Position numbers and translations under genes: made by a program. Under the pieces are notes generated by a model, which was not told the origin of the DNA, did no database searches, and saw only the letters and a list, made by a program, of their open reading frames with translations. A stretch of 64,000 bases of DNA from Staphylotrichum longicolle (taxonomy: Eukaryota; Ascomycota; Sordariomycetes; Sordariales; Chaetomiaceae): NCBI GenBank assembly GCA_019096155.1, contig JAHCVI010000001.1, positions 7,626,001 through 7,690,000 on the forward strand, given 5' to 3'. Positions 24,801-34,546 of this stretch are shown here, one piece after another; position 1 is the first letter of the stretch, and each line of letters begins with the position of its first letter.

Positions 24801-24979
24801 GGCCTGGGGAGGATGGGTGCACTGTGACTATGGCCGTTAACGGCGGAAACCGGGCCCTGGCGGCTTGGAGTTGCCTTGCATAGTTTATCGAGGTCGGACT
24901 TGTCGAAAGAGGCTGCCGGGCTCGTGGCTGCCAGCGCAGCAAGCCGCTCGAGGGCCTGGTGCCGGAGATCGCGAGCCAT
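18825..24979 (-). CDS. STT4: Phosphatidylinositol 4-kinase STT4 (type III alpha), with an apparent frameshift
   Basis: Makes PI4P at the plasma membrane. Exons, in coding order: 24779-24979, 23106-24702, 20702-23035, 20423-20629, 20082-20369, 18825-20021. All five introns are 53-76 bp and phase 0. The last exon carries the lipid-kinase catalytic domain: GDDCRQDVLALQMI, the catalytic loop DRHNGN, and HIDFGFCFD of the activation segment about 145 residues from the end. The preceding exons carry the PIK helical region, and the long N-terminal solenoid matches Stt4 in size (about 1940 residues). Exon 2 is 1597 nt, one more than a multiple of three. Its frame is open from the 5' side to a stop near 23305, while the downstream frame (SLPISGEEES onward) is offset by one. 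The shift maps to the A4 run at 23393-23396. STT4 is essential in yeast, so a sequencing error is the simplest explanation. Confidence 0.93.
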
Positions 24980-25570
24980 GGCGGCGCCGTCGTCGAGTCG
25001 TCAAGGACCAGCTCGGCCCCAATTGGAGAGAAAGACACCAAAGACTGCCTCTAGCAACTTCTCCCAATGTGGCCAGATGAGCTCAGTGTCTCCTGTGAAG
25101 AGAGGAACCAACGTTGGTGACAATGGAACACGCACGGCACGAACGCGGCACGGAATCGGGGACCGGGATGGAGCGTTGGGAATTGGCCTGAGAGCTGGAA
25201 CACCCTGATAAACCGGCACTAAGGAACTCTAAACTTCCCGACCCCACTAATCCATCCAGGGGTCGCAGCTGGAGCTAACGTGCTGAGTCATCAAACCTTG
25301 GAGAATAGCAGTTGGCCAGAGCTTCCGATTGTCAAGCTGTCAGCCTCAGGGCAGCGCTGCTTGCTTCAGGCTACAGGGCTGACGCGCGCCGCCTCCCCCG
25401 AGTTCCACTGTTTGAGCTTCCCCCAACAACCTCCAACACCTCGCCCGCCCTTGACTCTTCAACATCGAGACCGCCCAAACCCATCGATCCACCTGACCAC
25501 ATCATCCCCAGATCAGCCCGCATAATCAAATCGAACGGCAAAACAGAAATTTGCTGGACGCGAAGCAGCC
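24980..25570. promoter_or_regulatory. Divergent promoter region of STT4 and PRE7
   Basis: About 590 bp between two head-to-head genes. The PRE7-proximal 200 bp are pyrimidine-rich leader. I did not find a yeast-type proteasome control element. Confidence 0.45.
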
Positions 25571-26424
25571 ATGGCCGCCATGTTCAGCCAGAACCCGCTC
25601 ATGAACGGGCCAAACTACTCGGTCAACGATGCCCCCCGGGTCAATGCGCCCGAGGGCGCTCGGGAGCATCGCTTCGATCCGTACGGTCTTGCCGCTCTCT
25701 GTGTTGTGTCTGTCCAAGCGGGCTGACCCTGTATAGGTACACCGACAACGGCGGCTCGACCCTGGCCATTGCTGGCGCCGACTTTACCATCATGGCCGGC
25801 GACACGCGGCTTACCTCGGGCTACAGCATCAATTCGCGGCACCACCCCAAGCTGTTCAAGATCGGCGGCACAACAGCGGACCAGAAGGATGCGACCATTG
25901 TCCTCTCTGTGGTGGGCTTTGCGGCCGACGGTGAGGCTCTCAAGGAGCGGCTCGATGCCATCTGCAAGATGTACCGCTATCGCCACGGCAAGCCCATGAG
26001 CGTCAAGGCCTGTGCGCAGCGACTGTCGACCATTTTATACCAGAAGCGGTTCTTCCCATACTACGCATACGCAATCCTGGGCGGGTTGGACGAGGAGGGC
26101 AAGGGCGCTGTGTACTCGTATGACCCCGTCGGCAGCTACGAGCGGGAACAGTGCCGTGCGGGCGGCGCGGCTGCCAGTCTGATCATGCCGTTCCTGGACA
26201 ACCAGGTCAACTTCAAGAACCAGTACATCCCGAACAGCGGCGAGGGCCACGCTCTCCAGGAGCGCGAGCGGCGGCCTCTGACGCGCACCGAGGTCGAGAC
26301 CTTGGTCAAAGACGCGTTTGACGGAGCGGTTGAGCGGCATATTGAGGTGGGCGATGGCTTGCAGATGATGGCCATCACGAGACATGGGATTGAGGAGGTC
26401 TTCCTGCCGCTCAAGAAGGATTAA
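25571..26424 (+). CDS. PRE7: 20S proteasome subunit beta-6 (PSMB1/Pre7 type)
   Basis: Exons are 25571-25680 and 25737-26424, 265 residues; the 56-bp intron has GTACGG...TATAG borders with a CTGAC branch site. The mature core begins near YTDNGGSTLAIAGADF and lacks an N-terminal catalytic Thr followed by the active-subunit TTT motif, as expected for non-catalytic beta-6. GDTRLTSGYSINSR and YYAYAILGGLDEEGKG are family hallmarks, and the DGLQMMAITRHGIEEV C-terminal part is also typical. The first about 35 residues form the propeptide-like extension that places the subunit in the beta ring. Confidence 0.95.
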
Positions 26425-29157
26425 GCGAGGGGCCCTTGCCATGTACGATAATCCGCTACCTAGGGTCTCCGACCCCGCCGGCAACAGCCCCCAATCCAGG
26501 ACATCAGAGATCGAAATGGGGTTTGGCACCGGTTAGACAACAAGGCTCTCGATTTAGCATTATCGCGAGAGATACCCAGCAACAAACAGAGATTGCGCTT
26601 CCAATCTGGTGCTCCTCTTCATCCACCTTCATGCCAGGAGGCGCGGGCAGGACTCTTCGAGCCATGTATGCCAAAAGCACTATGAGGCGCCGGGCGACTC
26701 GAGATTTAAGCGTGAGGACAGCCTGACCGAGGGCGAGGTCGGTGTACGTCAGAGGCTGAGTGCATGCAACAGTATACGCCGTGCATAGGCGCCATGCGGT
26801 GTGAGTTTGAAACAACCATCGGAAATGTAGCGATTACACCTTCAGCATCCCTCCACATCCCACCTTGCCTCGTGCTTACCAACAGATTTCCATACAAACC
26901 TACATTGCATGTGCAGGGAAATGTTCCGGCTTCCGGAAGAGCAGATTTCCGGGGCCCGACGAGAGAACACAAAAATAATGAGAGTGGGAAGGGTAACTAT
27001 CACCAAACGTTCCCTTTAACTCCTTCGCCTCGTCGGTCCCCGCGTTGCACCAACCGATCCCAGGAAACACGAAGAGGGTTGTCACAACCCCAGATCACCT
27101 TTGGCGTTCCCAAGAACAATCTCGTATTTGAAGGCACTGTGTGATGTTCCCAAGCAGTAGCAAAAAAGCCAAAAAGCCCCCTGTGCTCGTGCTCCCTATG
27201 ACGTAACCGGACCGGCAAGCTTCTGCGGTGGACGGGGGCCCACTCCTGCCGAGTCCACAATCCGCACTCACAGCACTTGAAACCAGGAAGAGACAAGGTG
27301 TTGCATAGCACCGTCGGACTTGTTTTCATCATGGCATGCGCTGCTTGCAAGAAAGCGAACCGGGACTGCCAGGGCTGACAGGGCTGCCAATGGCAGGGAA
27401 TAGATCGTCACACGGACACCGTCATCGCCCCGGCACGCTGCAAACCCTTGTCGAGCCTGTTGATTCCTTGGCCCGCCAGACGGTGCTCGAGACCATGCCC
27501 TGTAGCGAGAGAAACTCCCCTGTCAGGCCTGTCTCGTCCTGTCAGATTAACGTTATCGAGACCCGGCCATGGAAACAATGTCCCGGAGCCCCCCCTTGTC
27601 ACGTCACCTGTATCCATCCAGACACCACAGGACTGCACACTACCGTGTAGCCCGTCCCTCAGCCACCGCGCGATGTGGGCAGACTGGCAGACCAACTGGC
27701 CCGTCTTGGTGCGTGGCCCGCATCCCGGGGACACGGGGCGGAGGGGACTGGCCGACATGCCCAAGGTACGGACCACCCAACGCCATCGTATGAATACTGT
27801 CCCGATGCTGGACGTGTCATAGTTGGGTCGGGCTGGACCCTGTAAGTCCGTACATACAGTACTTACGCATCTGCTCTTGCTCCGCGGTGGCGAACTGGTT
27901 GCCGACTTTGTCCATCTTTTACCTGTTCTAGCTCTCGGCCGCCAGCTTCGCCGCTGCGGGCCATCCCATCCCATCTCAGCCATCATCACTTCTTCTCTTC
28001 TTGGGACGAAAGCTGTACTTTGAGGCTCTTGCCCCATAGGTCCTGCCTGTCCAACTACACAACCGCCAGTATCCGTCTTGAGCGAGGAACGCATCACACA
28101 CTCTACATTGCTCGGTTCTTTCCCAAGCTACCTCGCTGTCGATTATCCTTCCACTGCCAAGGACAAGGGGCATCTCTCTGCACCCCTCCACTACTCCGCC
28201 TGCACCATTCAAACAGACACAGAGGCTCCAGGGTCCTCTGATCGACCAATCCCACGCCGTGACGACAGGACCTGGGAGACTGCGAGCCGTGGCCCGGACC
28301 GGGTCTCCTCGTCCCACCCGGTTCTAGACGCACAAAGATACCCACCGCTTCACTGGTTGACGCTGAGAGCGCTGAACCGTTGTTTCGTCTCCGACTACCG
28401 AGCCCGCCCAGCAGTTTGGCCACCCGCACCCAGCGCAGATCAGTGACATCTCCACGGCCATTCTTACCCAGAGCAGCCAGTCACCTGGACGTCCTTCGAC
28501 AGTACTTACCCAGATCGAGAGAACTCCAGCCACAAAGGGGACCACAGGCATTCGCCGCCCTGTCGTCGTCCGCCACTGGCAATCCTCCCTTTTGTATCGT
28601 CTCTGGGGGAAAAATCCTTTCGATCCAGACGCGGAGCTAGGCCCGCTCCCTGTGATTGTGGCCGAAGCCTCAAGGTCGGCCCAATAACAACATCATCACC
28701 TTCCCCATCGGTTTGGGTTGCCACCCTGAGATCTCCCGACTGCCCAACCTCTACCCACCCCTTCCACACATCATCATCTTACCTCTTCGGAATTCACACG
28801 TTCCGCAACAGCACTGCCGAGGCAAAGAAGATTGGAGTATTGCCCCCTGCTCCGACGGTCCTATCGCTGTCTTCAACAAACTGTGGCGAAGAGTTTGGCG
28901 GGAGACTTAGAGCTGTGGCTTGCGAGGCCGTGCCTCCGAACCTGTTCTCACCTGTTTACGCCCGCACAAGAAATACCGGTCTCTCGGCTCTGCTGCAAAC
29001 ACGCAGCGTCGGCGCAAGGGGTGTAGCGTCAAGTGCACACTGAGCATTGCCAGCCTGGTTCCCGGCTTCGCCGTCAGCGTCTTGCCCGACGGGAGCAAGC
29101 CCAGCATAAGAGGAAGCGGGTGGGCGTCATCTAGGGTCCACAACTGCGGCCGTTCCT
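26425..29157. other. Intergenic block (about 2.7 kb) upstream of the YTH gene
   Basis: It holds the 3' flank of PRE7, then mixed sequence, then from about 27900 a long pyrimidine-rich segment that is probably promoter plus 5' leader of the RRM-YTH gene. A short triplicated CCCAT unit lies near 27961. Open frames here (for example 27408-28097 minus) have no recognisable domain. A non-coding first exon of the YTH gene is possible but I cannot place its borders. Confidence 0.45.
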
Positions 29158-31261
29158 ATGGGAGACAACGCACCTCAGCCAGGTGCCCCGGCCGAGTTCT
29201 CTCACGACGCTCCTGCGGCTGCCTCGCCCGCGTCTTTGCACACTGGGTCAGGCTGTCACAACGACGGCGGCCCCTCGTCCTCTTCCCCGGGGCCCCAACC
29301 GCAGTACCAGTCTAACGAGCATCCCACCATCCCCCCACCTGCCTTCGCTTCCCAGCTCGAAATGGCGTACCAGCAGAGGAGAACGCCGTTCGACATGAAC
29401 GCCATGGCCAACGCGCTCCCGCAGGGACCCTACCGGCCGCAGCCCTACAATCACGGGCCACAGATGCCTGGCGCTCAGTTCGCAACGCCAACGACCATGG
29501 GCCCCATGGCCATGCCTCAGTATTATGTCCCGCAGCACACTCATATAGGACAGTTTTATCCCACGCCCCTGGCACCCCAGCCGCCGTCGACGCTCCCACC
29601 AAGATCTGAACTAGGGTATTATCAAAGCCCGGTGATGATGAACCAGCAGATCCATGCACCACAGCAATATTATTATACGCCAGGCGGCCAGTTTCCAGCT
29701 CAAAACCACCATCTTCAGGGACAAGTGGCGCTTGGGCAGTATGGGCTACCGGGCATGCATCAACATCAACATCCTGACCCAAGGACCCGGCAGTCGCTGC
29801 CCAACGGCCTCGACGCGGGCCCCTCATCGCCTGTCCCCCACACCAACGGTCAGCGCCGATACCCCAACGTTCTCGAGGACCAGTACGCTAACCACCCCAC
29901 AGGAGCAACCGGCGGCCGCCAGAATATTGTTCGTGGACCCCCGAGGAAACCACGACAGAGCGGTAAGTGGTGACTCCTAACAGACCAGACCAACGGGAGC
30001 ACGAGTGACATGCAGCCTTCGCCAAGGCCATGCCATCTGGATCGGAAACCTCCCCCCACAGACCGATCTGATGAGCCTGGTGCACCACGTTTGCAAGGAG
30101 ACGGAAGGGCTGGAGTCGCTCTTCCTGATCTCCAAGAGCAACTGCCGGTTTGCCAACTTCAAGGACGAGCAGTCTTGCTCGGCAGCCCAGCGGAAGCTGC
30201 ACGACTCCAAGTTTATGACGGTCCGCCTCGTGAGCAGGCTACGCAAGAGCACCGTGGAAGGCCCCGCGGGTGTCACGGCTCCGACGGGACCGGCATCGTC
30301 TGCGCCGCAGGCCGGAGGTGCGCCGGAGACGAGCGTTCTTGGAGGAGATGGCCAGGAGACTCGGGAGAACGACGTTGCCACGACCGCGCCGTCCACTACC
30401 GGCTCTGAGACGGCGGCGGCGGCTCCGCTGGTGAACGGCGGGTCTTCGCAGAGGGACAGATTTTTCGTTCTCAAAAGCTTAACAGTTGAAGACCTTGAGT
30501 TGAGTGTCCGGACAAACGTGTGGGCTACACAGTCGCACAATGAAGAGGCGCTGAACTCGGCATTCAAGGTGGGCATCAGTGGCTCTTTTTCCTTCCGAGC
30601 ACTAGAAACACATTTTGCTAACTAGAAACTTGCAACCGAGCAGAATTCGAACAACGTGTACCTCGTATTCTCGGCGAACAAATCCGGCGAATATTTCGGC
30701 TACGCGCGCATGGTGTCGGCCATCAACGAGGACCCCGCTGCTGCCATCGAGTTCGCGCCGAGCGTACAGTCGGCTGGCGAGGTTGACCTTCCCAAAGCCA
30801 TCCCGACCGAGCCCACCGAGTTTGCGCCCAAGGGCCGCATTATTGATGACTCGGCCCGTGGCACCATTTTCTGGGAGGCAGACAGGGACGAGAAGGCAGG
30901 GTCTGACGGTGGACAGGAGGATGAAGGCTCCAGTGGCTCGGTGGGCGGTGACACGGGCAGTGTACGGAGTGGGCAGGAGGGCAGCGTGCCGGAAACGAAG
31001 CCCTGGGGCAAACCGTTCCGGCTTGAGTGGCTGTCGACGACGAGGCTTCCCTTCTACCGCACCAGGGGTCTCAGGAACCCATGGAATTCTAACAGGGAGG
31101 TCAAAATTGCTCGGGACGGGACCGAACTTGAGCCGTCGGTCGGCCGGAGGTTGATTGGGCTCTTCAACAGACGGCATAGCCCATCTCTGGGCATGCCTCC
31201 ACCCATCATGGCGCCGATGGCTCCGGTTCCCGTCGCAAGCGGGTATCCCCCAATGCTGTAG
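29158..31261 (+). CDS. RRM-YTH domain RNA-binding protein (putative m6A reader)
   Basis: Exons are 29158-29962, 30027-30568 and 30626-31261, 660 residues. Residues 1-268 are Pro/Gln/Tyr-rich and probably disordered, like the N-termini of YTH readers. Residues about 270-343 form an RRM with RNP2-like IWIGNLPP and RNP1-like CRFANFKD. A YTH domain begins near residue 413 (RFFVLKSLTVEDLE), carries NVWATQSHNEEALN with the first cage Trp, and continues in exon 3 with YLVFSANKSGEYFGYARM. A Ser/Gly/Asp/Glu-rich insertion of about 80 residues follows, before the last strands (FRLEWLSTTRLPFYRTRGL, then NPWN and VKIARDGTEL), which resemble the YTHDC1 class. Intron 1 is best read as GTAAGT...GCCAAG, giving RQSGHAIWIG. 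Using the first AG instead would need the weak donor GTGGTG. The protein probably binds m6A-marked RNA. Confidence 0.9.
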
Positions 31262-31958
31262 CGGCGCAGAAGGGGTACTCGTGAACCACGCTGTCACTTA
31301 CGCACTACCCTTTGCGCTTTACGTGAGTGTTGGTATTGGGCCGGCCCATAATGTTCATCTAGCGAGGAGTGGGTGCTATTGTCCCAAATCTATCAAACAA
31401 CTAAAGTCTAACTCATTTTCAACACCTTTTTGCGGATATATTTCTGCCAATACCAGAGGCTCAAATGAGGCTCTGTTCTAGTGCAGTCAGTGCCTGGAGC
31501 TTGGTGAATTCGGAGCATCCACATACTCCCACAATAACTGAGGTACCTTATGTGTGGACCGGCAGCAGATGCAACATGGGATGTTGCAACATGGATATCC
31601 CAAAGATACAATTGACACACACTGAGCCTCCAAAGAATACGGGAGGTGCCTCCCCTCAAGCTCCCCCACCAATTGTTTGATGTTGCTCTCACCGGAAGAG
31701 AGAGGACCTTGCTGGTTCAGATGACGAGAAGCGGACAGTGGGAATGACGTCATCCGGCGAACCCAAAAGCAACCCCACAAGCTTTCCCCACGCCCCACCT
31801 GCCCGCCGACCCTTCCAGAAACATCGAGCACCCGCAAGATCACGATAGCTTCTTGGGGGAGCCCCCGTGAGCGGCTGGTCTCAGCTCAGTTGATGTGGTG
31901 ATTGCGGTGTCACGGAAGCGGTGGAATTTTGTAATCTGCTACGCTTTCGCTCGCTCTG

Positions 31959-32086
31959 GAAGTTTCTAACATGGCTTCACGGTGCCAGATCAGGCCGATT
32001 TTGCTGGGGTCGCCACATGCTGGTAGATTCAATACAGTTCCAGAACCATCGTGAATATACCCTTCCCCTCCTGATGATGAAGGTTC
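31959..32086 (+). promoter_or_regulatory. Three heat-shock element dimers
   Basis: Inverted GAA/TTC pairs spaced by 2 nt occur at 31959-31966 (GAAgtTTC), 32038-32045 (TTCcaGAA) and 32079-32086 (GAAggTTC). This is the half-site arrangement bound by heat-shock factor trimers, and they sit just upstream of the TATA box of an Hsp20-family gene. Function is inferred from pattern and position. Confidence 0.7.
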
Positions 32087-32126
32087 GTGAGGTTTGTGGA
32101 GGCCACCGTCGATGTGCCCTCACGAG

Positions 32127-32133
32127 TATATAG
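32127..32133 (+). promoter_or_regulatory. TATA box of the small heat-shock gene
   Basis: TATATAG lies 71 bp before the ATG at 32198 and 179 bp before the ATG at 32306. Transcription would be expected to start around 32155-32195. Confidence 0.6.
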
Positions 32134-32197
32134 GCTGCTTCCCCTACCCGTCCTTCAGCGCCAGCAACATCATCAGACAACCATCGCGAACCAACAC

Positions 32198-32950
32198 ATG
32201 CAATCCTGCAAACCGCTCACACGAACAATCAGACACATCTCACGACTGCCTCGCAGCCAACTCTCATCTCGGCTTCATCGATCAGTCTCAACCACACCCG
32301 TCAAGATGTCCTTCTTCCCCCGCGGTCTTTACAACTCGGACCCGAGCTTCACCTCGTTGTTCCGGCTCCTGGACGAGTTCGACAGCTACAGCCGGGAAGC
32401 CCGCGGCAACAACAATGAGCGCTCCCGTCAGCACGGCCGCCATCCCCTCAGCACCTTCCAACCCAAGTTCGACGTCCGCGAGACGGAGAATGCCTACGAG
32501 CTCCACGGCGAGCTCCCGGGCCTCGAGCGCGACCAAATCAACATTGAGTTCACCGACCCCCAGACCCTGGTGATTCGCGGTCGCACCGAGCGCTCCTACA
32601 CGGCCGGCACTCCTCCCGCGGGCCTCGTCGAGGGCGGGGAGCAGCAGCAACCAGCCGGCGCCATCACCGAGAAGGGCGAAGAGCACGCCCCTGCGACGCC
32701 CAAGGACAACGAGTCCAACGGCAACGGTGGAGAGGTGGCCAACACCCAGGCCAACACCCAGGTGAAGACCAAGCCGCCCTTTGAGAAGTACTGGGTCCAG
32801 GAGCGCTCCGTCGGCGAGTTTGCCCGCACCTTCAGCTTCCCGAGCCGTGTCGACCAGGAAGCCGTCTCGGCCAGCCTCAACAGCGGCGTCCTGAGCCTGG
32901 TTGTGCCCAAGGCGAAGAAGCACGAGGCGCGCCGCATCGCCATCAACTAA
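32198..32950 (+). CDS. hsp30: Small heat-shock protein (Hsp20/Hsp30 family), possibly with a mitochondrial form
   Basis: An ATP-independent chaperone that holds unfolding proteins. The alpha-crystallin domain starts at PKFDVRETENAYELHGELPG. It is interrupted by a Gly/Gln/Glu/Asn-rich insertion of about 60 residues (typical of fungal Hsp30) and resumes at WVQERSVGEFARTFSFP, ending with NSGVLSLVVPK. Two starts are plausible. ATG 32306 gives 214 residues beginning MSFFPRGLYNSDPSF, the usual Hsp30 N-terminus, with A at -3. ATG 32198 gives 250 residues and adds 36 residues rich in Arg, Ser and Thr with no acidic residue, resembling a mitochondrial presequence. It is the first in-frame ATG after the TATA box but has C at -3, so leaky scanning could yield both forms. 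The open frame extends back to 32087, but that ATG lies upstream of the TATA box. Confidence 0.93.
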   Translation: MQSCKPLTRTIRHISRLPRSQLSSRLHRSVSTTPVKMSFFPRGLYNSDPSFTSLFRLLDEFDSYSREARGNNNERSRQHGRHPLSTFQPKFDVRETENAYELHGELPGLERDQINIEFTDPQTLVIRGRTERSYTAGTPPAGLVEGGEQQQPAGAITEKGEEHAPATPKDNESNGNGGEVANTQANTQVKTKPPFEKYWVQERSVGEFARTFSFPSRVDQEAVSASLNSGVLSLVVPKAKKHEARRIAIN

Positions 32951-33468
32951 GACTCGAGCACAACATCACAGTGAGGAGGGCGGAGAAGCATTAGTGGAGT
33001 TACTTGCCTGGGTTCAGCATTTGTTTAGCGTGTGAGTTTGGAAGGGGAAACGTCTGGAGTTGGGAGGAACTGTAGGGCCGGTGGCTTGGCTTTTCGTGGC
33101 GACCAGAAGATGGAGTCTTCATAATTAGCTCATCAATAATAACAAAAAAAGCCTTTTTCTTCATAGACATATATGTGCCGTGTGTCGCTTGTGAGAGAAA
33201 ATGTATTTGTCGTGTCTCGAGTAACTAGTTGATGTCCAAGGTTCCTGCGCACTGTGAGGTCTCGAGAGCCTTCCTCAAAGGACAAACTCCACGAGCTGCC
33301 CGCAGGCCCAACATGACCCGGGCTGAATCTCGAGCCCAACGATCTCGTACGGCGGCGCTCCTTTGCCTGTGCTTAACCCCGTCGAACTCTTCAGTTGAAC
33401 TTCCGTGAGTCCCCCAGCGTCGACCTTGGTCATGCGTTCTGGGATTTGTCTGGTTCGACACTCTCTCA
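32951..33468. other. Intergenic, convergent 3' ends of the heat-shock gene and LSM6
   Basis: About 520 bp. An A/T-rich patch at 33120-33180 probably contains poly(A) signals. No gene seen. Confidence 0.5.
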
Positions 33469-33860
33469 TCAATCGGCAGAGATATACATAACTGCGCATG
33501 ACTGTTAGATGCTACGATCTGGGAACGCATGGAGGGAGTACTGACCGTTGTTTCCCCTGACGAAAGCGTCTCCGTAACTCCGACGCTTCACGCCGTTTAC
33601 ATATTCTTCTGTCTTTTCCAGCGCGATGTTCATGTATCCATCCACCGACTGGAGTTCCCCTGTACCGTAGAAACCCGAGGAGTCAGCGAACGGTCATTTC
33701 AAGTCTTGTCCCATGCCGTTTCTGGAAGCATGGGTGTGAGAGACCTGCCCTTGTAGACAACGCCCGAATTGAGCTTGACGGTGACCGGGTTTCCGATGAT
33801 CTCGCTCAGAAAGCCAGAGGGGTCCTTGCCCTCGCTTTGCGTGGCTGCGCCGTTCTCCAT
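33469..33860 (-). CDS. LSM6: U6 snRNA-associated Sm-like protein LSm6
   Basis: Three short exons, in coding order 33749-33860, 33546-33659 and 33469-33491, give 82 residues, the normal LSm6 size. The Sm1 motif is FLSEIIGNPVTVKLNSGVVY, followed by YKGELQSVDGYMNIALE. Sm2 is DAFVRGNNVMYISAD, which ends the protein. LSm6 is part of the LSm2-8 ring on U6 snRNA (splicing, nucleus) and the LSm1-7 ring (mRNA decay, cytoplasm). Introns are 33660-33748 and 33492-33545. The first must start with GC (GCAGGT) and end in ACAG, because the nearby GT two codons on would break the conserved YKGEL reading frame. The last exon is only 23 nt. No single open frame spans the gene, so it is easily missed. Confidence 0.92.
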
Positions 33861-34546
33861 GACTGACAGATGGCCGGGTTCACAGAAAACGGGGTATGTT
33901 TTTGTTTGAAAGCTTGGTGGCCTTCTGGGGTGTGGTGGAGGGAAGAGAGGCCCACATCAACAATTCGGCGGCATCCCGTCTCCATGTTGCTGGGGGTGCC
34001 CCCACTTTTGGCCGCACACAGGCCAATCGTGATTTGTGTCATACCGCAGAACCACCTCCCTCAGTCATTGGCAAGGCAAACAGTCATGGAACTCTCTCCC
34101 ATCCCAAAGACCATGTTGTTGGCTGACGCTTCGACTGGCCGTTTTCATCGGCAAGCGGGAGCTCTTGCCAGAGCCCGACATAGTGGAAAGGACCCCTAAC
34201 CTAGAAACACTTGCGCGGTGACTCTCCACCCTTTCCTGGGAAATGTACCAAAGCCCCTCAAGTCGGGACATGGTGACTCGAAAGGCAAGGGCGCCCTTCA
34301 TCCAAACGATTCAGAGCCTGCGAGGCCAACCACACAGCCTCATGCCAACCCAGTCACCTTAGATAGACCGGACACTCTTCCAGCGGTCCATAAATCTACG
34401 CCGCGCCTTCTTTCCAAACACTCCTCCCCTGCTGGCTGACCTGGATTGTTTCCTTTCTCCATATTTTCTTCTCTTTCTAACCTCCCCCGTGGACATCATC
34501 GCCAACAACCAGCAAATAACAATTGCAGCAATACCCGACCATTACC
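33861..34546. promoter_or_regulatory. Divergent promoter region of LSM6 and the nucleotidyltransferase-like gene
   Basis: About 690 bp between head-to-head genes. A pyrimidine-rich leader (34435-34520) precedes the right-hand gene. No specific site assigned. Confidence 0.45.

Larger units (their letters stand above)
31262..32197. other. Intergenic: 3' flank of the YTH gene and heat-shock promoter
   Basis: The first 600 bp are unremarkable. The last 250 bp hold the heat-shock elements and TATA box listed separately. Confidence 0.55.

Noticed and set aside
27408..28097. 229-residue minus-strand open frame
   Set aside because: Arg/Pro/Ser-rich with no motif, ends in the probable YTH gene promoter, and no phase-consistent exons around it.
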